Shown: in pieces, positions 1 through 6,295 of the stretch
Position numbering within the stretch: the first letter of the stretch is position 1
How the letters are laid out: each line of letters begins with the position of its first letter
Assembly (NCBI RefSeq): GCF_000226255.1
Contig: NZ_AGFG01000014.1
Location: 1-9,737 of the forward strand
Length of the DNA stretch: 9,737 nucleotides
Reading direction: 5' to 3'
DNA from: Desulfovibrio sp. A2
Lineage (GTDB): Bacteria; Desulfobacterota; Desulfovibrionia; Desulfovibrionales; Desulfovibrionaceae
Notes under the pieces: generated by a model
What the model saw: only the letters and a program-made list of their open reading frames with translations
What the model was told of the DNA's origin: nothing
The model's database searches: none
Made by a program: the position numbers and the translations under genes

Positions 1-684
1 GCCCGGCGCGGCCACGATGCGCTCGCCCACTTCCTTCTGGATCATGAACACCGCCCGCGCAAGGCCGGGGGCCATGCTCAGGATGTCCCACATCAGCGGC
101 GAGGCCACGTTGTAGGGCAGATTGCCGATGACCTTCCACGACCATGCCGGGGTCAGCCGCTCCCACGGAAAACACAGCGCGTCGGTGAGCACGGGGGTGA
201 TCACCGGCGGCTCGGCCGGGCGGGTGCGGCCATGCTCCGTGGCCCAGTGGTAATCCTTTTCCAGCAAAAACAGCTGCGCGGGACCGGCGGCGTGAATGTG
301 CCGGGTCAGCGCGCCGGGGCCGGGGCCGATCTCGATGACCCGGTCCTCCGGCCCGATGCGCAGGGCCGCCACGATCTTGGCGGCGATGTTGCGGTCGCGC
401 AGGAAGTTCTGGCCAAGGCTCTTCTTGGCGCGCGGCCCCCCTGCCCCGTCGGGCGAAGGCATGGCGTCTTCGGCGGAGGAAACGGGAAACGCGCTTTCCA
501 CGGCGTCCGCATCCGCGGGCGGCCCGCCGCCGTCCGACAACGCGCCGTCGAAACGGTTGCGGCCCCGCGCAGCCGGACCGCGCCCCGAACGATTTGAGGC
601 GCTGCGGGAATGGCCCGGCTTTCCGGCGCTGCCTGTTTTGCCAGATCTGTCGGTTCTGCCGGAATTCTTGCTGCGGGCGGTCAT
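1..684 (-). CDS. rsmA: 16S rRNA (adenine-N6)-dimethyltransferase RsmA/KsgA, C-terminus cut by window edge
   Basis: Dimethylates two adjacent adenosines in the 3' terminal helix of 16S rRNA using S-adenosylmethionine, a late step and checkpoint of 30S assembly in the cytoplasm. 228 codons are present and the frame is open at base 1, so roughly the last third is missing. Visible motifs are the family opening KKSLGQNFL (residues 87-95), SAM motif I EIGPGPGALT (118-127), an acidic residue E142 after the second strand, TDAL (167-170), the catalytic NLPY (188-191) and FMIQKEVGER (213-222). The start at 684 overlaps the stop of the DUF2062 gene as ATGA and has a GGAG 7 bases upstream, which supports translational coupling. 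This start gives about 86 residues before the core, rich in Ser, Gly, Arg and Pro and probably disordered, whereas most family members begin just before the KSLGQ motif. Met75 (460-462) is an alternative start but has no clear ribosome binding site. The family call is firm; the start is less so. Confidence 0.93.
   Translation of the reverse strand, partial: MTARSKNSGRTDRSGKTGSAGKPGHSRSASNRSGRGPAARGRNRFDGALSDGGGPPADADAVESAFPVSSAEDAMPSPDGAGGPRAKKSLGQNFLRDRNIAAKIVAALRIGPEDRVIEIGPGPGALTRHIHAAGPAQLFLLEKDYHWATEHGRTRPAEPPVITPVLTDALCFPWERLTPAWSWKVIGNLPYNVASPLMWDILSMAPGLARAVFMIQKEVGERIVAAPG
633..671 (-). repeat. Degenerate 9-base period tract in the rsmA N-terminal extension
   Basis: The coding strand specifies a run of tripeptides mostly ending in Gly: NSG, RTD, RSG, KTG, SAG, KPG (residues 7-24). 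At DNA level the plus strand shows units of nine bases with TTG or CTG in register. It is imperfect, so it is either an old slippage tract or selected low complexity. Similar tracts are in two other genes of this window. Confidence 0.45.
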
Positions 685-1280
685 GAACGGTCTCCGTTAT
701 CTGCAGGGCCGCTGGGCGTGGGGCAGTCCCCCGCGCCGACATCGCCCGGCAAGGCGCATGGGGGCGCGGCCTGCGCCGCATCCGGCGTCGCCACCGGCTG
801 CCGGGCCTGCCACGCGCGCAGCAGTTTGATCATCCGGCGGTGGCGGTAGGCGTTCACCCCGCGAAAGGCCAGCACGTAGGTGATGCACGAGGCGGGAATG
901 CCCATGACCACCCCGCCCAGACACATCACCAGAAAGAAATCCATCCCCAGTTCCAGCATGCGCGTCATGTCCAGGTTGGCCGGGTCGAAGGGCACCGAGG
1001 TATGCCAGAACAGCCCGCCCACCCAATACAGCATGGCGTAGAAGGGAATGACGTTGAGCGGATTGGACACGAACGTGCCGATGGCCGCGCCAACGGGGTT
1101 GCCCCGCAGCACGAAGGCCAGCGACAACGACACAACGGTCTGGAACGGAATGATGGGCAGAAAGCCGACGAACATCCCGACGGCCAGCCCCAGCGCCAGC
1201 GAATGGGCCGAAGCGGACTGGCGCATCAGCCGCAGATACTGAAAGCGCGCGAAGCGCCGCAGCCTATCCCACCATTCCAT
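681..1280 (-). CDS. DUF2062 family small membrane protein
   Basis: 199-residue integral membrane protein of the DUF2062 family, whose biochemical role is not established. An N-terminal amphipathic basic stretch (MEWWDRLRRFARFQYLRLM) leads into hydrophobic segments at about 27-58, 62-92 and 112-140. Family hallmarks are GMFVGFLPIIPFQ (35-47), RGNP (59-62) and the SNPLNVIPFY loop (72-81). After a basic patch (residues 144-155) the last 40 residues are Ala/Pro/Gly-rich and probably disordered. The start at 1280 has AAGGA 6 bases upstream. It lies 57 bases after the EF-G stop and its TGA overlaps the rsmA ATG, so it is the middle member of the operon. Its position between two ribosome-related genes may reflect co-expression only. 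The family call rests on the motif pattern; the function is unknown. Confidence 0.85.
   Translation of the reverse strand: MEWWDRLRRFARFQYLRLMRQSASAHSLALGLAVGMFVGFLPIIPFQTVVSLSLAFVLRGNPVGAAIGTFVSNPLNVIPFYAMLYWVGGLFWHTSVPFDPANLDMTRMLELGMDFFLVMCLGGVVMGIPASCITYVLAFRGVNAYRHRRMIKLLRAWQARQPVATPDAAQAAPPCALPGDVGAGDCPTPSGPADNGDRS
692..695 (-). promoter_or_regulatory. Ribosome binding site supporting the long rsmA start
   Basis: GGAG on the minus strand, 7 bases before the ATG at 684-682 and inside the last codons of the upstream DUF2062 gene. The internal Met75 codon has no comparable purine stretch, so this site favours the long form of RsmA. Confidence 0.55.
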
Positions 1281-1337
1281 CGTTGATCCTTGAAGAGAAC
1301 GCCGTTGCGCGCGTCAACACCGGGCATGCCGTGAACA

Positions 1338-3434
1338 TCATTCCATCCTGTCGAAGCGTTCGAAGCGCATCACCAGCCCGGCGCGGCCCTGGGTGGCCGA
1401 ACGCAGGGCCGTGGAAAAGCCGAACAGCTCGCGCAGCGGGGCCAGGGCCTGCACCACCTTCTGGCCGGAATGGTCGAACATGTTCTCCACCTTGCCGCCC
1501 CGCGCCCCCAGAAGGCCGATGGCCGAGCCCACGTGGGCCTCGGGCACGCCGATTTCCACGAACATGATGGGTTCCAGCAGCACCGGGTCGGCCTTGGACA
1601 GGGCGTCCTTGACGGCGGCCACGGCGGCCATGTGGTAGCCCGCCGGGCTGGACGCGCCGTCGCGGCGGCGCAGTTCGGTCACGGCGATCTCCACGTCCTG
1701 CACCGGGTAGCCCTTGACCACCCCGCTCTGCAGGCTGTCGGTGATGCCCTGCTCCACCGCGTCCACCCACGGGCGGGGCCATTGCTGCACGTCCACCTCG
1801 AAGCGCACCCGGGTGCCTTCGTCGCGCGAGCGCGGGGCCACGGAAAGGGCCACGAAGCCGTAGTGGGGCTGGTCGCCCAGTTCGCGGTCGAATTCTCCGC
1901 TGCCCGTGGCGGCGGAAAGAATGGTTTCCTGGTGCACCACCTGCGGGTTGCCCACGCGGGGCGACACACCGTACTCGCGGCGCATGCGTTCAAGCACCAC
2001 TTCAAGGTGCAGTTCGCCCATGCCGGAAACGATGCGCTGCCCGGTGCCCTCGTCCAGTTCCACGGCCAGGGTGGGGTCCTCCAGGGTGAAGCGCTCGAGC
2101 ACCTCGTCCAGCTTGGCCCCTTCCTCGGTGTTGCGGGGTTCCAGCGCCAGCGAGATCACCGGGCGGTACCCGGCGATGTTTTCCAGCAACAGCGGACGGT
2201 CCGGGTCGGACAGGGTGTCGCCGGTGCGCACCGAACGCAGCCCCACGGCGGCCACGATGTCGCCCGCCACGGCGGTTTCGATCTGCTCGCGCCGCCCGGC
2301 GTGCAGCCGGTACAGCTTGGAGAGGCGCTCATCCTTCTCGCGGGTGACGTTACGGCAGGCGTCCCCTTCCGAGGCCGTGCCCGCGTACAGGCGCAGCAGG
2401 GCATACTTGCGGCTGCCCTCCATGATCACCTTGAACACCAGCGCGGAAAACGGCGCGTCAGGATCGGAGGGAACGGCCGCCTTGCGCCCCACGGCGGTGT
2501 CGTAGCCCAGCACCGGGGCGGTTTCGTCCGGGCCGGGCAGGTAGTCGCACACGCCGTCCAGCAAGGGCTGCACGCCCACGTTGCGCAGGGCCGAGCCCGC
2601 GAACACCGGCACGGCCCGCCGGGCCAGTGTGGCCCGGCGCAACGCGGCGCGGATGACGCCGGGCTGCATGTCGCCGCCGCCCAGGTACACGTCGATGAAC
2701 GCGTCGTCCGCCTCGGCCAGGGTTTCCAGCATCCGCTCACGCCAGGCCGTCGCGGCGGTGAGCGCCACCGGGTCGGGGGCGTCGGGCAGGGAGGCGGCCT
2801 GTTCCAGCGGGGTGCGGCTGTACTCGCGCCCCTGGGTGGCCTGGTCAAAGGACAGATATTCCATGGTCACCAGGTCCAGCAGGCCCTCGAAGTCCTCGCC
2901 CTGCCCCACCGGGGCCATCACCGGCACCACCACGGCCCCCAACCGGGTGCGCATGGCCTCCAGCACCGCGCCGAAGTCCGCACCGGCGCGGTCCATCTTG
3001 TTCACGAAGGCCAGCTTGGGCACGCCGAACTTCTCGGACTGCCGCCACACCGTCTCCGACTGCGGCTCCACCCCGCCCACGGCGCAGAACACGCCCACCG
3101 CGCCATCCAGCACGCGCAGCGACCGTTCCACCTCTATGGTGAAATCCACGTGGCCGGGGGTGTCGATGATGTTCACGGTATGGCCGTTCCACGCGCAGGT
3201 GGTGCAGGCGGAAGCGATGGTGATGCCGCGCTCCTGTTCTTCGGGCATGAAGTCCATGGTGGCGGTGCCGTCGTGCACCTCGCCCATGCGGTGGATGCGG
3301 TCGGTATAGTACAGGATGCGCTCGGTGAGGGTGGTCTTGCCCGCGTCGATGTGCGCGATGATGCCGATGTTGCGCAGCGGCCCCGCCTTTTCGCGGGGGT
3401 GGGTGCGTTTGCCGCCGGTGGCTGCGTGGGACAT
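1338..3434 (-). CDS. fusA: EF-G-type translational GTPase, probable non-canonical paralog
   Basis: 698-residue cytosolic GTPase of the elongation factor G family, the usual EF-G length. GTPase motifs are intact: P-loop AHIDAGKT (27-34), switch I ERGIT (68-72), DTPGH (91-95), NKMD (145-148) and GSA (280-282). Domain II spans about 328-412, domain III about 424-492 (SGMGELHLE at 470-478), domain IV about 493-610 and domain V about 617-695 (LRSATQGRA at 677-685). Domain IV departs from canonical EF-G. The QSGGRGQYG region reads [10 protein letters not shown] (517-526), and the tip loop HDVDSSE aligns without gaps to RDGASSP (591-597), so the conserved tip histidine (E. coli H583) is Arg591. Canonical fusA sits with rpsL, rpsG and tuf; here the neighbours are an unknown gene, DUF2062 and rsmA. 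This suggests an accessory EF-G, used in a special condition or step. The start at 3434 is chosen because GGAG lies 6 bases upstream and the family N-terminus follows; the frame is open to 3632 but without family similarity. The symbol denotes the family only; a paralog name such as fusA2 may be better. Confidence 0.93.
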   Translation of the reverse strand: MSHAATGGKRTHPREKAGPLRNIGIIAHIDAGKTTLTERILYYTDRIHRMGEVHDGTATMDFMPEEQERGITIASACTTCAWNGHTVNIIDTPGHVDFTIEVERSLRVLDGAVGVFCAVGGVEPQSETVWRQSEKFGVPKLAFVNKMDRAGADFGAVLEAMRTRLGAVVVPVMAPVGQGEDFEGLLDLVTMEYLSFDQATQGREYSRTPLEQAASLPDAPDPVALTAATAWRERMLETLAEADDAFIDVYLGGGDMQPGVIRAALRRATLARRAVPVFAGSALRNVGVQPLLDGVCDYLPGPDETAPVLGYDTAVGRKAAVPSDPDAPFSALVFKVIMEGSRKYALLRLYAGTASEGDACRNVTREKDERLSKLYRLHAGRREQIETAVAGDIVAAVGLRSVRTGDTLSDPDRPLLLENIAGYRPVISLALEPRNTEEGAKLDEVLERFTLEDPTLAVELDEGTGQRIVSGMGELHLEVVLERMRREYGVSPRVGNPQVVHQETILSAATGSGEFDRELGDQPHYGFVALSVAPRSRDEGTRVRFEVDVQQWPRPWVDAVEQGITDSLQSGVVKGYPVQDVEIAVTELRRRDGASSPAGYHMAAVAAVKDALSKADPVLLEPIMFVEIGVPEAHVGSAIGLLGARGGKVENMFDHSGQKVVQALAPLRELFGFSTALRSATQGRAGLVMRFERFDRME

Positions 3435-3440
3435 GGATGG

Positions 3441-3444
3441 CTCC
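3441..3444 (-). promoter_or_regulatory. Ribosome binding site setting the EF-G start
   Basis: GGAG on the minus strand with 6 bases to the ATG at 3434-3432. It decides for the 698-residue product over the longer open frame that reaches back to 3632 into the upstream coding region. Confidence 0.6.
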
Positions 3445-3526
3445 GGGGATTGGCGTCGGTGAAAAGGGAGGACCGGAGAACGGGCAGATGGAACCTGCGG
3501 ATGCCGCCCAAGGCGATCAGGAACGG

Positions 3527-4585
3527 TCAGGGCAGGCCCGGCAGGTCGTCGGGCGAGGGCGATGCGGGCAGCAGGGCCACGGAGCGCCGGGTGAACCAGG
3601 CCGGGGTCAGTCCGGGATGCACCCAGCACCACTCATGGCCGGGCCCCAGCACCAGCCCGGCATGCGCCAGCCAGCCACCGGCATGGGCCGGGGCGCAAGC
3701 GACTGCGGAAAAGGGGGACAAGGGGGACAAAGGGAACAGGGTGGCGAGCGGCGCAGAAGGCGCGGCATGGGACGTGGGCCCAGGCAGGGCCGGGACATCC
3801 ACGAAGGTGGCGTCGGGATGTGCGGCGCGCAGGGCCACACCGTCGGGACAATCGGCCCTGTCGATATCATCGCCGCATGATGCAATCGCGATGGTCGGTG
3901 CAGACGCGTCGCGCCACACCGGTACGCCGTGCGCGCGGACCAGGGCGGCCATCTGATCGGGATGCTCGCCCAGCAGCAGCAGGCGGCCCGCAGCGCCCCC
4001 TGCCCCGCCCGAAGCCGAGAACGCCTTCAGCAACGCGGACACTGCGGCGGGTTCCGCATCGGCCGCCACCTCTTGCCCCGCCAGTTCCAGCGCCGCCAGC
4101 ACCTGCGGCGGCCACGCCCCGCCACCACCCACGCGCAGCACGGCCACGCTGCCCACCCCCGCGAACAGCGTGGGCAGCAACGCCGCCAGCAGGCGCGGGC
4201 CGGAGGACCACGACGCATCCACGCACAGCAGCGTCCAGGCGCAGGGAGAAGCGTGCTCCAGACTGGTGAACCCCTGCCGCCAGCGCGTGGCGGTGCGGCC
4301 CTCGCGCACGTCGCCCGCACCAAGGCCGCTCGCAGCGCCATACAGCACGTGCAGCCGGGCGATGCAGGTCTTCAGGCGGGCGCGGTCCACGTCGCCGGTA
4401 GCCTCGTAGGCGGCGGCGAAGGCCGCGTCGTCCACGAGAACGACACCAAGCGTGGACGCCAGCAGACAGGCCACGTCTGGTGCGGAAGCGTCTGGCCCGA
4501 AAACGTCTGGCCCGGAAGCGTCCGGTTCGGAAGAGTCCCCGGCGCATGCCGAGAGGGTGGAGGAAATATCGCTGGCTGAGGACAT
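3527..4585 (-). CDS. Protein of unknown function upstream of EF-G paralog
   Basis: 352-residue protein, Ala/Leu/Gly-rich, with no signal peptide or membrane helix that I can see. I do not recognise the family. After a repeat-containing acidic N-terminus (residues 17-36) comes an apparent alpha/beta body: a hydrophobic strand LGVVLVDD, an alternating segment [17 protein letters not shown] followed by [11 protein letters not shown], then [16 protein letters not shown]. Near the C-terminus is a Trp/His-rich stretch [12 protein letters not shown] that could be a conserved functional patch. The middle part is vaguely reminiscent of the nucleotide-binding half of histidinol/aldehyde dehydrogenase-type folds, but no catalytic motif supports this. 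The start at 4585 has AGGA 5 bases upstream and follows a candidate promoter; an earlier in-frame ATG at 4726 lies upstream of that promoter and is disfavoured. The gene ends 92 bases before EF-G and is probably the first gene of that operon. It has a second, Pro-rich repeat tract (about residues 280-292). Confidence 0.75.
   Translation of the reverse strand: MSSASDISSTLSACAGDSSEPDASGPDVFGPDASAPDVACLLASTLGVVLVDDAAFAAAYEATGDVDRARLKTCIARLHVLYGAASGLGAGDVREGRTATRWRQGFTSLEHASPCAWTLLCVDASWSSGPRLLAALLPTLFAGVGSVAVLRVGGGGAWPPQVLAALELAGQEVAADAEPAAVSALLKAFSASGGAGGAAGRLLLLGEHPDQMAALVRAHGVPVWRDASAPTIAIASCGDDIDRADCPDGVALRAAHPDATFVDVPALPGPTSHAAPSAPLATLFPLSPLSPFSAVACAPAHAGGWLAHAGLVLGPGHEWCWVHPGLTPAWFTRRSVALLPASPSPDDLPGLP
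3711..3746 (-). repeat. 9-base tandem repeat in the unknown gene (tripeptide Leu-Ser/Phe-Pro)
   Basis: On the plus strand, units aagggggac (3711-3719), aagggggac (3720-3728), aaagggaac (3729-3737) and a weaker fourth. The first two are identical. The encoded peptide is [10 protein letters not shown]. The period is a multiple of three, so unit gain or loss would keep the frame. Confidence 0.7.
4476..4535 (-). repeat. Four-unit 15-base tandem repeat in the unknown gene
   Basis: Plus-strand units tctggtgcggaagcg (4476-4490), tctggcccgaaaacg (4491-4505), tctggcccggaagcg (4506-4520) and tccggttcggaagag (4521-4535). They encode a pentapeptide of the pattern [S/F]-x-P-D-[A/V] four times near the N-terminus. 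Pairwise differences are only a few bases, which points to recent expansion by slippage or recombination. Confidence 0.8.
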
Positions 4586-4660
4586 GCGGTTCCTGCTGTT
4601 GGGGGTACGCAAAGCGGTGCGCGCGGGGCGGATGCGATGACCGTGCCGCACGCTGGGCGC

Positions 4661-4689
4661 ACTATAGCCGCTCGCCGGAAACGAGGCAA
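4661..4689 (-). promoter_or_regulatory. Candidate sigma70-type promoter for the unknown gene/EF-G/DUF2062/rsmA operon
   Basis: Reading the minus strand, TTGCCT (4689-4684) is followed by 17 bases and TATAGT (4666-4661). Matches to consensus are 4 of 6 and 5 of 6 with ideal spacing. The predicted transcript would begin near 4654, giving a leader of about 69 bases before the ATG at 4585. It is the best promoter match in the left half of the window. Confidence 0.55.
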
Positions 4690-4713
4690 CGCGCGACGTT
4701 GCGCCGCGCGTTG
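4687..4713. promoter_or_regulatory. Perfect 9-bp dyad overlapping the -35 box: operator or terminator stem
   Basis: caacgcgcg (4687-4695) and its exact reverse complement cgcgcgttg (4705-4713) are separated by 9 bases. The dyad overlaps the -35 hexamer of the promoter at 4661-4689 and extends upstream of it, a layout typical of an operator. It also lies 45-71 bases after the stop of the exported-protein gene (4758), so it could be a transcription terminator stem, but no clear U-run follows on the minus strand. Confidence 0.4.
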
Positions 4714-4757
4714 TCGTTGCCGCCAAAGGCGTTGATGGCGTGAGGGAACGGACCGGG

Positions 4758-5993
4758 CTACGAGCCCAGCGCGGGCTTGCCCAGCCGTTCCTTCATGAAG
4801 TTCTTGAGCAGCGCGCTGACCAGTTCCTCGCGGCTGAGGTGGTTGGCGTAGGCCCCGTCCTTGATGATCTTCCAGAAATCGTCGCGGGAGAGGACGGAAT
4901 CCTCCTTGGCCACCACGGCCAGCCGCACGCAGTAGTCCGCCAGCGCGGTGCGCAGGGCGTCCTCGTTCATGCGGTCGAACTCGCCGGTGCGCGCGGCGAT
5001 GGCTTCGGCCGGGGGCAGCCGGTCCGATTCCAGCACCTGCCGGAAGCCGGACAGAAAGCGTTCCGCCCCGGAGCGGATGTGCTTGCGCTGCACCACGTTC
5101 AGGTTGGCCCACCCGGCCTTCACCCACTTGAACAGCGCGTAGCCGGTGGTCTTCGAGCCGGGCTGGTCCTCGAAGAACACGGTGATGGTGGCGGAATCGT
5201 ACATGTAGGTGTCCATCCAGCTGATGCCGCGCGTGGTCGCGCCGGGCACGCCGGAATAGACGTATTCCCAGTCGGCGTCCTTGCCCACGATGGCGCCCTT
5301 GCGGCCCACGGTGGAAGGCTCTGCCTGCCGCGACACGGAAACCAGCACCGCCCGCCCTTCATGGCGCATGAGCACCAGCAGGCGGTTCAGGGTGTAGGCG
5401 TAATAGCAACCGCTGAAGGTGTCGGGGGTGATTTCCTCACGCTCCGCGCCGTGCAGCACCAGCGGGGCATCGGCAAGACCTTGGTCCGGAACGCGCTCCC
5501 ACAGCCGCACGCCATTCTTCACGATGTCGCTGCCCGGCTGCCAACGGCTGCTGCGGATGGACGCGGGGAACACCGCTTCCTGCGGAATGGCCGGGTCGTA
5601 ACAGTAGCGCAGCAGCTTATCCAGCGGCGCGCCGATGTGGCTGCGGTAGAAGATGCCGTAGCCGGGCTCGCGCTTGGCGGGCAGGGCTTTTTCGGTAGCG
5701 GCGGCGGGCTGCATGGCGAAGTCGAGCAGGGTGCGCAGTTCGGCGGGGTCGATGCCCTTGCCGAAGGCCGCGTTGCGGTCGCCCACGGCGGCGAGCAACA
5801 TGGAGATGGCACCTTCCAGGGGCTCCGGAAGGTTGCCCTTTTCACTGGACTTGTCGGGGTTGTCGTCCGACGCCAGCGCCGCCGAGGGCGCAAGGGTCAG
5901 GATGCATGCGGCCGCGACCACGGCCAGGAAGAACGCGTGCACGGCGGCGGAACGGGCAGCGGAAAGAAAAGACGGAAGAAAAGACATCGACAT
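4758..5993 (-). CDS. Exported protein of unknown function
   Basis: 411-residue protein with a Sec-type signal peptide: a Ser/Ala-rich start with Arg14 and His19, a hydrophobic core at about 20-37, and a likely cleavage site ALA/SDD after residue 41. The mature part (about 370 residues) is soluble in character, with aromatic-rich segments such as GCYYAYTLNRLLVLM and WMDTYMYDSATITVFFEDQ that look like beta strands, then helical, charged C-terminal segments ending near KNFMKERLGKP. Three Cys remain in the mature region. I do not recognise the family; a periplasmic location is the main inference. Cys30 is inside the signal peptide but lacks a proper lipobox and is followed by more hydrophobic residues, so a lipoprotein is unlikely. 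Start: ATG at 5993 or at 5987 (Met3); the only purine run, GAGG at 6006-6009, is 12 bases from the first ATG, so initiation may be weak. It is divergent from the lipase gene and 172 bases upstream of the next minus-strand gene. Confidence 0.75.
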   Translation of the reverse strand: MSMSFLPSFLSAARSAAVHAFFLAVVAAACILTLAPSAALASDDNPDKSSEKGNLPEPLEGAISMLLAAVGDRNAAFGKGIDPAELRTLLDFAMQPAAATEKALPAKREPGYGIFYRSHIGAPLDKLLRYCYDPAIPQEAVFPASIRSSRWQPGSDIVKNGVRLWERVPDQGLADAPLVLHGAEREEITPDTFSGCYYAYTLNRLLVLMRHEGRAVLVSVSRQAEPSTVGRKGAIVGKDADWEYVYSGVPGATTRGISWMDTYMYDSATITVFFEDQPGSKTTGYALFKWVKAGWANLNVVQRKHIRSGAERFLSGFRQVLESDRLPPAEAIAARTGEFDRMNEDALRTALADYCVRLAVVAKEDSVLSRDDFWKIIKDGAYANHLSREELVSALLKNFMKERLGKPALGS

Positions 5994-6150
5994 GGGACGG
6001 AAAAACCTCGTGACGGGTGGGATGTCGGCATGGGTGGGCGGCGCAGGGCGGGCTGGCCCGGAAGATGCGCCGCGAAACGGGGATGGGACGAAGCCATGCG
6101 GCAGGCGGGACTTCCTGCTGGCCGCAGCTGTTCAGACATTACGCGAACGC

Positions 6151-6176
6151 CGCTCGGCGGCCGTCGCCGCCGAGCG
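6151..6176. promoter_or_regulatory. Perfect 10-bp GC hairpin in divergent region
   Basis: cgctcggcgg (6151-6160) and its exact reverse complement ccgccgagcg (6167-6176) flank a 6-base loop. In RNA this would be a very stable stem. It lies downstream of the candidate minus-strand promoter, so it would sit in the first part of the leader of the exported-protein gene. No U-run follows on either strand, which argues against a simple intrinsic terminator. Confidence 0.5.
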
Positions 6177-6190
6177 CTGCCCGGCGATGC

Positions 6191-6219
6191 TTGTTCCGTA
6201 AACAGTAATTGGCTACTCT
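6191..6219 (+). promoter_or_regulatory. Weak candidate promoter for the lipase gene
   Basis: TTGTTC (6191-6196), 17 bases, TACTCT (6214-6219) on the plus strand, about 75 bases before the lipase ATG. Only 3-4 of 6 bases match in each box, but the spacing and the local AT content fit. Confidence 0.3.
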
Positions 6220-6230
6220 CACCGCGTCAA
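6202..6230 (-). promoter_or_regulatory. Weak candidate promoter for the exported-protein gene
   Basis: On the minus strand TTGACG (6230-6225), 17 bases, TACTGT (6207-6202). The -35 box is 5 of 6 and the -10 box 3 of 6. If used, the leader before the ATG at 5993 would be about 200 bases and contain the hairpin at 6151-6176. It overlaps the opposite-strand promoter candidate, so the two directions could interfere. Confidence 0.3.
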
Positions 6231-6284
6231 GACAACCCGGCGCGGCGGCGGGCCATGCTCGCCCCGCGCCGCATTCCGCCCGAA

Positions 6285-6288
6285 GAGG
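6285..6288 (+). promoter_or_regulatory. Ribosome binding site setting the lipase start
   Basis: GAGG with 7 bases to the ATG at 6296. It favours this start over the in-frame ATG at 6209, whose 29 extra residues are low complexity and would precede the first membrane helix. Confidence 0.55.
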
Positions 6289-6295
6289 CCCGTAC

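Larger units (their letters stand above)
5994..6295. other. Divergent intergenic region between exported-protein and lipase genes
   Basis: 302 bases without a supported gene. It holds promoter-like elements for both strands at about 6191-6230, a strong hairpin at 6151-6176 and the lipase ribosome binding site. The short AT-richer island at about 6190-6215 stands out from the GC-rich surroundings and is where both promoters would open. The part from 5994 to about 6150 shows only GC-rich sequence with no clear signal, and would be 5' leader of the minus-strand gene. Confidence 0.6.

Noticed and set aside
1304..1318. Short near-palindrome gttg-cgcgcgt-caac between EF-G and DUF2062
   Set aside because: Only 4-bp outer arms pair well; such dyads are expected by chance at this GC content and there is no T-run for a terminator.
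3435..3632. Upstream extension of the EF-G frame to an earlier ATG at 3632
   Set aside because: The extra 66 residues are Arg/Pro/Ala-rich with no family similarity, overlap the end of the unknown gene, and a good ribosome binding site sits at 3441-3444 for the start at 3434.
1470..3956. 828-codon open frame on the plus strand
   Set aside because: It is antisense to the EF-G gene. Its His/Gly/Ala/Val-rich composition is the mirror of high-GC codons; it has no domain motif and crosses two well-supported minus-strand genes.
5902..5908. Lipobox at Cys30 of the exported protein
   Set aside because: The residues before Cys are Ala-Ala-Ala without the usual Leu/Val at -3, and the hydrophobic core continues beyond it to an ALA/S cleavage site.
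5897..6139. 80-codon minus-strand frame in the leader of the exported-protein gene
   Set aside because: Considered as a leader peptide, but it has no ribosome binding site, overlaps the signal peptide coding region out of frame, and shows no attenuation-like codon run.
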